From Rhizobiaceae bacterium (GTDB lineage Bacteria; Pseudomonadota; Alphaproteobacteria; Rhizobiales; Rhizobiaceae), in the NCBI GenBank assembly GCA_025698895.1, contig JAILWO010000002.1:310001-374000 (forward strand): a DNA stretch of 64,000 bases, in the 5' to 3' direction. The position numbers and the translations under genes are program-made. Below, in pieces: positions 35,156 to 43,487 of this stretch (within the stretch, counting starts at the first letter, position 1; every line of letters starts with the position of its first letter). The notes beneath the pieces were generated by a model. That model ran no database searches. It saw only the letters and a list, made by a program, of their open reading frames with translations, and was not told the DNA's origin.

Positions 35156-36931
35156 ATGTGTGGGATTTGCGGAGAGGTTCGACTGGATGGCGGCGTGCCG
35201 TCGGCGGGAGCGATCGAAAGAATGGCGCAGGCACTCGCGCCGCGCGGCCCGGACGGGGCAGGAGTTATCGCGCACGGGCGCGCGGCCTTCGGCCACCGTC
35301 GTCTCAAGATCATCGACCTGTCCGAAAAGGCCGAGCAGCCGATGACGGATTCGGCGCTGGGGCTGACGATCGCCTTCAACGGCTGCATCTACAACTATCC
35401 GGAACTGCGGGCCGAGCTCGAGGGCAAGGGCTACTCTTTCTTCTCGCATGGCGACACGGAGGTGATCCTCAAGGCATGGCATGCCTGGGGTAAGGACTGC
35501 GTCAAGCGCTTCCACGGAATGTTCGCGTTCGCCATCCATGAGCGCGATACGGGGCGCGTCGTGCTGGCACGCGACCGGTTCGGCATCAAGCCGTTCTATA
35601 TTTCGGAGACACCCGGAAAGCTGCGCTTCGCGTCCTCGCTGCCGGCGCTGCTGGCGGCCGGCGACGTCGACACCACGATCGACCGGGCCGCGCTTCATTC
35701 CTACATGACCTTCCACGCCGTCGTCCCGGCGCCCCGCACCATCATCTCCGGCGTCCGCAAGCTGCCCGCGGCGACCGTGCGCATCATCGAACCTGATGGC
35801 CGCTCGCATGACGAGATCTACTGGAATCCGCCCTATGCGCGCGATCCCGCCGATGCCAGGCTCAGCGCCGAGGAATGGCGCGACCGCGTGCTGGAAGCGT
35901 TACGGGTCGCGGTCAAGCGGCGGATGGTCGCCGACGTGCCGGTCGGCGTTCTGCTGTCGGGTGGGGTTGATTCCAGCGTCATCACCGCGCTTCTTTCCGA
36001 GGCCGGACAGACCGACCTGATGACCTTCTCGGTCGGTTTCGAATCCGCCAATGGCGAGACGGGTGACGAGTTCGTCTACTCCGACATCGTGGCCAAGCGC
36101 TTCAGCACCAAGCACCACAAGATCTTCGTGCCGTCCGAGGATCTAATGGGAGCGCTGCCGGGTACGTTCGCGGCCATGTCGGAACCGATGGTTTCCTACG
36201 ACAATGTCGGCTTCTATCTCCTGTCCAAGGAGGTCTCGAAACACATAAAGGTCGTGCAGTCGGGGCAGGGCGCGGACGAGGTTTTCGGCGGCTATCATTG
36301 GTATCCGCCGCTTGCCGGCTCCAACGACGTGACCAGCGACTATGCGCGCGTCTTTTTCGACCGCAATCACGAGACGCTGAAGACGCAGCTTGCCGACGAA
36401 TGGATTGCCGAGCGTGACGAAAGCCGCGCCTTCGTGGCAGAGCACTTCGCACGTGATGGTGCAGAAACACCGCTGGACAAGGCGCTCAGGCTCGACACGT
36501 CGGTGATGCTTTCGGAGGACCCGGTCAAACGCGTCGACAACATGACCATGGCCTGGGGTCTGGAGGCGCGGGTGCCGTTCCTCGATCACGAACTGGTGGA
36601 ACTGGCCGCGCGAATCCCGCCGGACCATAAGCTCAAGCATGGCGGCAAGGGCGTCCTCAAGGACGTGGCGCGCCAGCTGGTTCCGACGGAGGTGATCGAC
36701 CGCAAGAAGGGATATTTCCCCGTTCCGCAGCTCAAATATGTCGACGGACCTTATCTCGACCTCGTGCGCGACGCGCTGACCAGCCAGGCCGCGCGGGAGC
36801 GAGGCTTGTTCCGACCGGACTATCTCGAGCGGCTCTTCGCCGCGCCGTCCCACCACATCACGCCTCTCAAGGGTTCGGAGCTTTGGCAGGTCGGGCTTCT
36901 CGAATTATGGCTGCAGACGCACGGGATCTGA
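35156..36931 (+). CDS. asnO: N-acetylglutaminylglutamine amidotransferase
   Basis: A 591-residue asparagine-synthetase-like enzyme. After Met1, Cys2 (MCGICGE) is the glutaminase nucleophile. The ATP-pyrophosphatase loop SGGVDSS is at 268-274. It amidates N-acetylglutaminylglutamine to give the osmoprotectant NAGGN. The following gene for the dipeptide synthetase and the M42-type hydrolase fix this assignment over ordinary asparagine synthesis. The start is ATG 35156 so that Cys2 follows Met; a GTG/ATG extension upstream would remove it. The promoter and a MarR site lie just upstream. Confidence 0.92.
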   Translation: MCGICGEVRLDGGVPSAGAIERMAQALAPRGPDGAGVIAHGRAAFGHRRLKIIDLSEKAEQPMTDSALGLTIAFNGCIYNYPELRAELEGKGYSFFSHGDTEVILKAWHAWGKDCVKRFHGMFAFAIHERDTGRVVLARDRFGIKPFYISETPGKLRFASSLPALLAAGDVDTTIDRAALHSYMTFHAVVPAPRTIISGVRKLPAATVRIIEPDGRSHDEIYWNPPYARDPADARLSAEEWRDRVLEALRVAVKRRMVADVPVGVLLSGGVDSSVITALLSEAGQTDLMTFSVGFESANGETGDEFVYSDIVAKRFSTKHHKIFVPSEDLMGALPGTFAAMSEPMVSYDNVGFYLLSKEVSKHIKVVQSGQGADEVFGGYHWYPPLAGSNDVTSDYARVFFDRNHETLKTQLADEWIAERDESRAFVAEHFARDGAETPLDKALRLDTSVMLSEDPVKRVDNMTMAWGLEARVPFLDHELVELAARIPPDHKLKHGGKGVLKDVARQLVPTEVIDRKKGYFPVPQLKYVDGPYLDLVRDALTSQAARERGLFRPDYLERLFAAPSHHITPLKGSELWQVGLLELWLQTHGI

Positions 36932-36950
36932 CGAACCGCAAATCCGGACG

Positions 36951-38744
36951 ATGGCCACGGGATCGGACGCTCGCATGACCCGCACCAGAACCGACAAGGC
37001 GCTCGGCTATCGGCTGAAGCGCCTTCGCGCCCATGCCCAGCAGCCTGCGCATGGCGAACCGGGCGCCGCGGAACCTGGCAAGTCGGTGACGCTCGATTGC
37101 GGCTGGGGCAGGCTGATCTTCTCACAGACCTTCGAGACCAATGCCGACATTGTCGCCGCTCTGCATGACGAGGCGCCGGGCGGCCGCGACATCGCCTTTT
37201 ACATACGCGATCCGCATGTGCTCCTGGCGCTGGCGCCCCAGGAACTCTTTCTTGATCCGTCGCATACCTACCGGCTGGACCTGGCAACCTACCGAACGGG
37301 CCGTCGGCAGCCCAAGGGCTATTCGATCCGCCGGCTGGGTTCGGAAGCCGACGCCGAGGCGGTCAACGCCATCTACGCAACGCGCGGCATGGTGCGCGTG
37401 CCTCCAGACTTCTACTGGTCCAAGCGCGACAGCCGATCGCTGACCTGCTTCGTCGCCGAGGACGAGGCAACAGGTGACGTGCTTGGCACGGTCACGGGCA
37501 TCGACCACCATCGCCTGTTCGCCGATCCCGAGCGTGGATCGTCCCTGTGGTGCCTGGCGGTCGATCCGCAGGCGCGGCATCCGGGGATCGGCGAGATGCT
37601 GGTGCGTCGCATTGCCGAGCACTTCAGGGCGCGGGGTGCTGCTTTCCTCGACCTGTCGGTCATGCACGACAACGAGCAGGCGATCGCCCTTTACGAAAAA
37701 CTCGGCTTTCGCCGCGTGCCTGTCTTTGCCGTGAAGCGCAAGAACCCGATCAATGAGAAGCTCTATGCCGGACCGATCGAGGGCTATGACCGGCTCAATC
37801 CCTATGCGCGGCTCATCGTCGACGAAGCCGCGCGACGCGGTGTCGGGATCGACATTACCGATGCCGATGGCGGCTTCTTCCGTCTCATCCATGGCGGACG
37901 TTCGATCCGCTGCCGCGAGAGCCTGTCGGATCTGACCAGCGCGGTCGCCATGTCGATCTGCGACGACAAGGCCGCGACGAGGCGGGTCGTCCAGAAGGCC
38001 GGGCTCTTCGTGCCCGAACAGGTCGGCGCCGATGATCAGGAAGCTGTCGCCGGCCTTTTGGAGCGTCATGGCAGCGTGGTGGTAAAGCCCGCGCGTGGCG
38101 AGCAGGGAAGAGGGGTCGCGGTCGGGCTGGAGACGATCGAAGAAGTCGAGACTGCGATCGTCGAGGCTCGCACTGTTTCGAACGAGGTGCTGGTCGAAGC
38201 CTTCTTCCAGGGCGAGGATCTCCGTCTTGTTGTGATCGACTACAAGCTGGTGGCGGCCGCCATGCGCCGTCCGCCTCGCATCGTCGGCGACGGCACCATG
38301 TCAATCGCGGAACTGATCGAGCACCAGTCGCGCCGGCGCTCGGCGGCAACGGGCGGGGAAAGCTCCATTCCCGTCGACGACGAGACGAAACGCTGTCTGG
38401 CACAGGCCGGCTGGTCGCTTGAAGACAAGCCGCCGGCCGGCGAGGAGATCGTGGTGCGAAAAGCCGCCAATCTGCATACTGGCGGCTCGATCCATGATGT
38501 CACCGACATCGTGCATCCGCGTCTCGTGGATGCCGCCTGCAAGGCGGCGCGCGCCATAGGCATTCCGGTCACCGGCATCGACCTCATGGTCAAGGCCGCC
38601 GACAAGCCCGATTATGTCTTCATCGAGGCCAATGAACGGCCGGGCCTGGCGAACCACGAGCCGCAGCCGACGGCTGAACGCTTCCTTGACTTGCTCTTTC
38701 CCCAGACGATACGCCGGGACGAGCCAACGGGAGGCATTGCGTGA
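36951..38744 (+). CDS. ngg: N-acetylglutaminylglutamine synthetase
   Basis: A 597-residue two-domain enzyme. Residues about 115-270 are a GNAT acetyltransferase (SSLWCLAVDPQARHPGIGEML with the acetyl-CoA loop) that would acetylate glutamine. Residues about 280-590 are an ATP-grasp ligase (VVVKPARGEQGRGVAVG, and VFIEANERPGL metal ligands) that joins the second glutamine. The GNAT plus cyanophycin-synthetase-like ATP-grasp layout is the hallmark of this enzyme. The gene is 19 bp from asnO and its TGA overlaps the GTG of the next gene. Confidence 0.92.
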   Translation: MATGSDARMTRTRTDKALGYRLKRLRAHAQQPAHGEPGAAEPGKSVTLDCGWGRLIFSQTFETNADIVAALHDEAPGGRDIAFYIRDPHVLLALAPQELFLDPSHTYRLDLATYRTGRRQPKGYSIRRLGSEADAEAVNAIYATRGMVRVPPDFYWSKRDSRSLTCFVAEDEATGDVLGTVTGIDHHRLFADPERGSSLWCLAVDPQARHPGIGEMLVRRIAEHFRARGAAFLDLSVMHDNEQAIALYEKLGFRRVPVFAVKRKNPINEKLYAGPIEGYDRLNPYARLIVDEAARRGVGIDITDADGGFFRLIHGGRSIRCRESLSDLTSAVAMSICDDKAATRRVVQKAGLFVPEQVGADDQEAVAGLLERHGSVVVKPARGEQGRGVAVGLETIEEVETAIVEARTVSNEVLVEAFFQGEDLRLVVIDYKLVAAAMRRPPRIVGDGTMSIAELIEHQSRRRSAATGGESSIPVDDETKRCLAQAGWSLEDKPPAGEEIVVRKAANLHTGGSIHDVTDIVHPRLVDAACKAARAIGIPVTGIDLMVKAADKPDYVFIEANERPGLANHEPQPTAERFLDLLFPQTIRRDEPTGGIA

Positions 38745-39865
38745 AACGTGTCAGGATCGACCGGGACTATCTGATCGACCAACTGAAGATACTGCTCTCC
38801 ATCGATAGTCCGACTGGTTACACCGACAGTGTCGTCCGGCACACGACGCGGGAGCTTGAAAGACTGGGTGTCGCGCCGGAATTGACCAGGCGCGGCGCGA
38901 TCCGCGCCGTGCGTCAAGGCAGCCGACGCAAGGGGGCGCGGGCCCTGATCGCTCATCTCGACACGCTCGGCGCCCAGGTCAAAGGCGTCAAGGCCAATGG
39001 GCGCCTGCGTCTCGTCCCGATCGGCCACTGGTCGGCACGGTTTGCCGAAGGCGCTCGCGCGATGGTCTACACGGAGGAGACCGCGTTCCGCGGAACGATC
39101 CTGCCGCTGAAGGCGTCGGGTCATACATTCAACGATGAGGTTGATTCCGCGCCGATCGGCTGGGACCATGTCGAACTTCGCATCGATGAGATCACTCATT
39201 CTGAGGCCGATACGCTGGCGCTCGGCATCGATATCGGCGACATGGTGGCGATCGATCCCCAACCGGAATTTCTTGAGAACGGCTTCGTGGTTTCGCGTCA
39301 TCTCGACGACAAGGCCGGCGTGGCCTGCGCGCTCGCCGTGCTGGAGGCAATGGAGCGCGGCAAGGTGCAGTCGCCGGTCGACATCCATTTCCTGTTCACG
39401 ATCGCAGAGGAAGTCGGCGTCGGCGCCGCTTCCGTCCTGATGCCGGAGGTTGCCTCGATGGTGACGATCGACAACGGCACCAGCGCGCCCGGCCAGAATT
39501 CGTCCGAGTTCGGTGTGACAATAGCCATGGCCGACCAGACGGGCCCGTTCGATTTCCATCTGACGCGCAAGCTGGTCGAACTTTGCCGCGAGGAGGATCT
39601 GCCCTTTCAGAAGGACATCTTCCGCTACTACCGTTCGGATTCGGCCTCCGCCATCGAGGCCGGCCACGACGTGCGCACCGCACTGATTACCTTCGGCATC
39701 GATGCCTCTCACGGCTACGAGCGCATTCATGCCAGCGCGCTGGTCTCGGTCGCGCAGCTTGCGCTCGCCTATGCGGCCAGCCCGCTGGTGATCGAGCGCG
39801 ACCTCAAGGAATTCTCGGATCTGAAGGGCTTCACGCGCCAGATCCAGGCGCCAACCGAGCAATAG
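38741..39865 (+). CDS. NAGGN-system M42-family hydrolase
   Basis: A 374-residue co-catalytic metallopeptidase of the M20/M42 clan, consistently encoded with asnO and ngg in rhizobia and pseudomonads. Metal-ligand segments LIAHLDTLGAQVKG, SRHLDDKAGVACAL, FTIAEEVGVGA, TIDNGTSAPG and DASHGYERIH are visible. Its in vivo role is unsettled: turnover of NAGGN or processing of a precursor is likely. GTG at 38741 overlaps the upstream TGA (GTGA), so translation is coupled. Confidence 0.88.
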   Translation: MKRVRIDRDYLIDQLKILLSIDSPTGYTDSVVRHTTRELERLGVAPELTRRGAIRAVRQGSRRKGARALIAHLDTLGAQVKGVKANGRLRLVPIGHWSARFAEGARAMVYTEETAFRGTILPLKASGHTFNDEVDSAPIGWDHVELRIDEITHSEADTLALGIDIGDMVAIDPQPEFLENGFVVSRHLDDKAGVACALAVLEAMERGKVQSPVDIHFLFTIAEEVGVGAASVLMPEVASMVTIDNGTSAPGQNSSEFGVTIAMADQTGPFDFHLTRKLVELCREEDLPFQKDIFRYYRSDSASAIEAGHDVRTALITFGIDASHGYERIHASALVSVAQLALAYAASPLVIERDLKEFSDLKGFTRQIQAPTEQ

Positions 39866-39869
39866 ACGG

Positions 39870-40163
39870 TCAGGCGGTTCCCTGAGGCGGCCCGCCTAGC
39901 ATCTTGTCGTGAGCGATCTCTTCCTCGATCTCGTCAAGCAGGGCCGACATCGCCTCCTCGATCGAATTGCGGGGCACGCCGTTCTCGATCATCGCGCCGA
40001 GCAGGCCTGCCGCGCCATGCAGCGCCAGGGAGAACTGCGGAAGCTCCGACCGTTGCTCCCATGCCTGCACGGCCGGCAGCAGCGCCATCACCACCAGGTC
40101 CTGCGCCCGGCACGCCGGGCAATCCTCGGTGTCGTCGTGCTCGATCAGCTTGTCCAGATTCAT
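39870..40163 (-). CDS. Small Cys-motif hypothetical protein
   Basis: A 97-residue protein with CPAC (DTEDCPACRAQDLVV) near the N-terminus, a long helix-rich middle (WEQRSELPQFSLALHGAAG) and an acidic end. The CPAC pair could bind metal. No named family is recognised. It converges with the M42 hydrolase gene 4 bp away and is divergent from the MerR gene. Confidence 0.6.
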   Translation of the reverse strand: MNLDKLIEHDDTEDCPACRAQDLVVMALLPAVQAWEQRSELPQFSLALHGAAGLLGAMIENGVPRNSIEEAMSALLDEIEEEIAHDKMLGGPPQGTA

Positions 40164-40330
40164 CGAAAACTCCTTGCGGGCGAACCCTTTCGTCCACCGA
40201 CTGTCATGGGTCCGGGCATACGCTTGCCGATACCCGCCGAACAAGCGAAAAAGGCGCGAACCGGTCTCGGCTTGACTTTGCCGCTGCCGCTCGCCTTACA
40301 GGCCCGTCGACTGGAGCGAAAGGCTGGAGC

Positions 40331-40729
40331 ATGAATATCGGCACTGTCGCGGAAAGATCGGGTCTGCCGGTCAAGACCATTCGCTACTACGAGGACATCG
40401 GGCTGCTGAAGCCCGCCCGTCGCGACAATGGCTATCGGGACTACTCGACCGAAGATGCCCACCGGCTTCGCTTCGTCCAGCGCGCGCGCAGTCTTGGCTT
40501 CACGGTCGAGGAATGCCGGCAGCTGCTTTCGCTCTACGGCGATCGGGAGCGCGAGAGCGCCGAGGTGAAAGCACTCGCTCAGTCCCGGTTGGTCGACATA
40601 GACCGTAAGATAGCCGAGTTGCAGAACCTCCGAGCCGTGTTGGCTCATCTGGTTGAACACTGTCACGGCGACGACAGGCCCGAGTGCCCGATCATCGACG
40701 AACTCGCCGGCACGGTTTCGGTAGGGTGA
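40331..40729 (+). CDS. CueR-like MerR-family copper/silver regulator
   Basis: A 132-residue MerR protein. The winged helix MNIGTVAERSGLPVKTIRYYEDIGLL is followed by the coupling helix. The C-terminal metal loop HCHGDDRPECPI has two Cys seven residues apart, like Cys112 and Cys120 of CueR. CueR proteins twist a promoter with long spacing to activate copper export. No copA, copZ or multicopper oxidase is in this window, so its targets lie elsewhere. Confidence 0.85.
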   Translation: MNIGTVAERSGLPVKTIRYYEDIGLLKPARRDNGYRDYSTEDAHRLRFVQRARSLGFTVEECRQLLSLYGDRERESAEVKALAQSRLVDIDRKIAELQNLRAVLAHLVEHCHGDDRPECPIIDELAGTVSVG

Positions 40730-40766
40730 TAAAGATTTTTCCGCGGCCACGCGGCCTGATGAGGTC

Positions 40767-41204
40767 ATGACCGGTGTCGCAGCGCTCGCTGGGCTGTTCG
40801 GGGCCGCATTCGTCGCCGCCACGATCCTGCCCGCGCAGTCCGAAGCGCTTCTCGCGGCGCTTCTCCTGGCCGGAGTTCTGCCATGGCCGCTGCTCATCGC
40901 GGTCGCGAGCACGGGCAATGTGCTGGGCTCGGTGGTCAACTGGCTGCTCGGCCGTGGTATCGAGCGGTTGCGGGACAGGCGCTGGTTTCCGGCCGGCGAA
41001 AGGGCGCTCGAACGCGCCGGCCGCTGGTATCGCCGCTGGGGCCGATGGTCGCTGCTTCTTTCATGGGCGCCCGTGGTCGGCGATCCGCTTACGGTGGTGG
41101 CCGGCGTGCTGCGCGAACCTCTGTGGAGCTTCCTTATCCTAGTCACGCTCGCCAAGACGGGCCGCTATCTGGCGGTGGCCTGGGCGGTGACACAGACGCT
41201 ATGA
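40767..41204 (+). CDS. YqaA/SNARE-associated (DedA-like) membrane protein
   Basis: A 145-residue inner-membrane protein. The sequence STGNVLGSVVNWLLGRG and the basic loop RWYRRWGRWSLLLSWAPVVGDPLTVVAG are typical of YqaA. These proteins belong to the wider DedA/VTT superfamily of membrane transport or lipid-handling proteins. It starts 38 bp after the MerR gene on the same strand, so the two may be co-transcribed. Its precise role is unknown. Confidence 0.85.
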   Translation: MTGVAALAGLFGAAFVAATILPAQSEALLAALLLAGVLPWPLLIAVASTGNVLGSVVNWLLGRGIERLRDRRWFPAGERALERAGRWYRRWGRWSLLLSWAPVVGDPLTVVAGVLREPLWSFLILVTLAKTGRYLAVAWAVTQTL

Positions 41205-41417
41205 GGGCGGGAGGAGGATGGTGCCAGGGGCGGAATCTAAGACTAGGAAATTTGTTTGTTTTCCAAGTGGTTGGATGGTGAGCGTTGAAATCCTACTGCA
41301 CTGGCGTGAGGGTTCAACCTGCTTGGGCCGAAAGCGGACCAGTTTGATATCGGAAGCGGGTTTCGGGTATCTTGATTTCACACAATCTGCGTGACGCTCC
41401 GGCACGCCTAAGCGGCG

Positions 41418-42428
41418 TCAGATTGTTTTGGCCATTCCTTGTGCGTCAATGGCAAGCTGCGTGACCTTCAACGCGTGCCCTGCGGGCATGGCGGTGTCGG
41501 TGCGCTGGCGCACATCGTCCTGGAAGCGGGTGAAATATGTCAGCGGCTCCACCGAGGCGTCGATGTGGCGCGTGCTGTCACGGTTCGAGATGAACAGGTG
41601 GTCCGCCCCCGGCCGCCCATCGATGTCGACATATTTCCTGAGTTCGATATAGCCCTCGGTTCCCAACAGGAACAGCCGGCCGTCGCCCCATGTCGGCAGG
41701 CCGTCCGGCGTGTACCAGTCGACGCGAATGAAGCCGCTGGCCTTGTCTGAGCGCAGCAATATCTCGCCGAAATCTTCAAAAGCCGGCATATCCGGCAGCG
41801 CACGGTTGGCCGTCGCAGCCGCCACGATCTCGGCGTCGGCCGAGCCGGTGAAGAAGAGGAACTGGTCGATCTGGTGCGAGGCGATGTCGGTGAGGATGCC
41901 GCCGTAAGCAGCAGGATCGAAGAACCAGGCGGGCCGGATCGCCCGGTTGAGCCGGTGCGGGCCGAACCCGGTCACCTGCACAACGCGGCCGATCTCGCCT
42001 GCCGCCACCAGTCTTGCGGCCACTTCGCAGGCGCGCACGACGAAACGTTCCGAGAAGCAGATCGAGAAGATGCGGCCGGTCTCTGCGGCCACGCGTGCAA
42101 TCTGCTCGACCTGATGGGTGTTAACCGCGCCCGGCTTGTCCACCATCACATCCTTGCCCGCGCGCATTACCTCGACCGCGATGCCGGGCCGGTCGCGCGG
42201 GATGGCCGCCGATACGACGAAGTCGATCGAAGGGTCGTTGATCAGCCGCTCGCGATCTACCGAACGCAGGTTGGGAAATCGGTCACGAAACCCCTCAAGC
42301 ACGCGCGGGTCGTCGGTCTGCGGACAGTAACCGGCGCATTCCGCGCCGGCCGCGATGTTCTCACCGACCAGGTGGTAGATGTGGCGGTGGTCCAGTCCTA
42401 CCGCGGCGAAGCGCAGCTTGCGGCTCAT
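41418..42428 (-). CDS. Gfo/Idh/MocA oxidoreductase 1
   Basis: A 336-residue two-domain NAD(P)-dependent sugar or polyol dehydrogenase. The N-terminus has AAVGLDHRHIYHLV in place of the usual GxGxxG Rossmann loop, and the catalytic Lys region reads VMVDKPGAVNT where EKP is more common. The C-terminal domain has a GGILTDIASHQIDQFLFF helix. These are clade features, so the cofactor mode could differ from typical members. Its ATG overlaps the stop of oxidoreductase 2 (ATGA), so they are one operon. Substrate unknown. Confidence 0.88.
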   Translation of the reverse strand: MSRKLRFAAVGLDHRHIYHLVGENIAAGAECAGYCPQTDDPRVLEGFRDRFPNLRSVDRERLINDPSIDFVVSAAIPRDRPGIAVEVMRAGKDVMVDKPGAVNTHQVEQIARVAAETGRIFSICFSERFVVRACEVAARLVAAGEIGRVVQVTGFGPHRLNRAIRPAWFFDPAAYGGILTDIASHQIDQFLFFTGSADAEIVAAATANRALPDMPAFEDFGEILLRSDKASGFIRVDWYTPDGLPTWGDGRLFLLGTEGYIELRKYVDIDGRPGADHLFISNRDSTRHIDASVEPLTYFTRFQDDVRQRTDTAMPAGHALKVTQLAIDAQGMAKTI

Positions 42429-43453
42429 CGCGCGATGGCCATCGGCTTGCCGGTGCGTCCTGTTTCAATCAGCGCGTCGATTAGGTGATGCACCTTCAGC
42501 GCTTCCTCGCCGGTCACTAGCGGTTCGCGGTCTGAGCGGACCGCCTCGATGAAGTCGGCCATGACCGCGCGGTGATAGTCGTGCGGGAAGGCCATGGGGT
42601 CGGCGCCCGTGCCACCGGCCGAGCGGTCCGGCTCGATCGCGATCTTGCGGCCGTCGCGGAACTGCACCAGCAGTTCGGTCCCGCGCAGTGTCGCCGTACC
42701 CTTTTCGCAGGTCATCACGATCTCCTCGAGGAAGCCCGGATAGGCCGCCGTGGTGGCGTCGATCGTGCCGAAGGCGCCATTGGCAAAGCGGGCCGCCGCG
42801 CACACCATGTCCTCCGTCTCCATGCGGTGCACGGATGTTGTTGTGGCGAAGCCAGTCACTTCGGCGATCTCGCCGGCGAGCGACAGCATCAGGTCGAGCG
42901 TGTGGATTCCCTGCGAAATAAGAACGCCGCCGCCGTCACGCGCGAAGGAGCCGCGACCCGGCTCGTCGTAGTAGCTTTGCGGCCGCCACAGGCGGATGAC
43001 GGTCGAACAACCGACAATCGCGCCAAGGTCGCCATCGGACAGGATCTCACGCAATTTCAAACCCGCCGGCCGGAACCGGTGCTGCAGCACGATGCCGAGC
43101 TTGACTCCTGCTCTTCGACAGCCTTCCACCAGTTCCACCGCCCGTGCGTTGGATATGTCGAGGGGCTTCTCCATCAGCACGTGCTTGCCGGCCGCCGCGC
43201 AGGCAAGACCTATGTCGCGATGCGTGTTGGCAGGCGTGAACACCGCCACAGCCTCCACACTGTCGTCCGCAAGGATCACATCGAGGCTTTCGCAAAGCGG
43301 GAAAGGAAATTTCTCGCCGAATGCCTTGCGCCTGGCTTCGCTGGGGGCGAAGGCATAGGCGACCTCTACCCGGTCCGAAAGATCCAGCAGTCCTTTGGCG
43401 TGGGGTGTCACGGCCATGCCGAGGCCGACGATCGCAATGCGTGTCTTCTTCAC
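42425..43453 (-). CDS. Gfo/Idh/MocA oxidoreductase 2
   Basis: A 342-residue dehydrogenase of the same superfamily with a more standard site: IAIVGLGMAVTPHAKGLL at the Rossmann start, VLMEKPLDISN with the catalytic Lys, and GGGVLISQGIHTLDLML with the His helix in the second domain. It lies downstream of the fused TRAP permease, about 34 bp after it, and is coupled to oxidoreductase 1. Together they may oxidise a sugar acid or cyclic polyol imported by the TRAP system. Confidence 0.88.
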   Translation of the reverse strand: MKKTRIAIVGLGMAVTPHAKGLLDLSDRVEVAYAFAPSEARRKAFGEKFPFPLCESLDVILADDSVEAVAVFTPANTHRDIGLACAAAGKHVLMEKPLDISNARAVELVEGCRRAGVKLGIVLQHRFRPAGLKLREILSDGDLGAIVGCSTVIRLWRPQSYYDEPGRGSFARDGGGVLISQGIHTLDLMLSLAGEIAEVTGFATTTSVHRMETEDMVCAAARFANGAFGTIDATTAAYPGFLEEIVMTCEKGTATLRGTELLVQFRDGRKIAIEPDRSAGGTGADPMAFPHDYHRAVMADFIEAVRSDREPLVTGEEALKVHHLIDALIETGRTGKPMAIAR

Positions 43454-43487
43454 GTGTCTTTCCGAGCGTTGACTAGAGGGTTAGGCC

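Noticed and set aside
41205-41417. Possible insertion-sequence remnant
   Set aside because: The stretch is more AT-rich and contains phrases reminiscent of transposon ends, but there are no inverted repeats, target duplication or transposase fragment.
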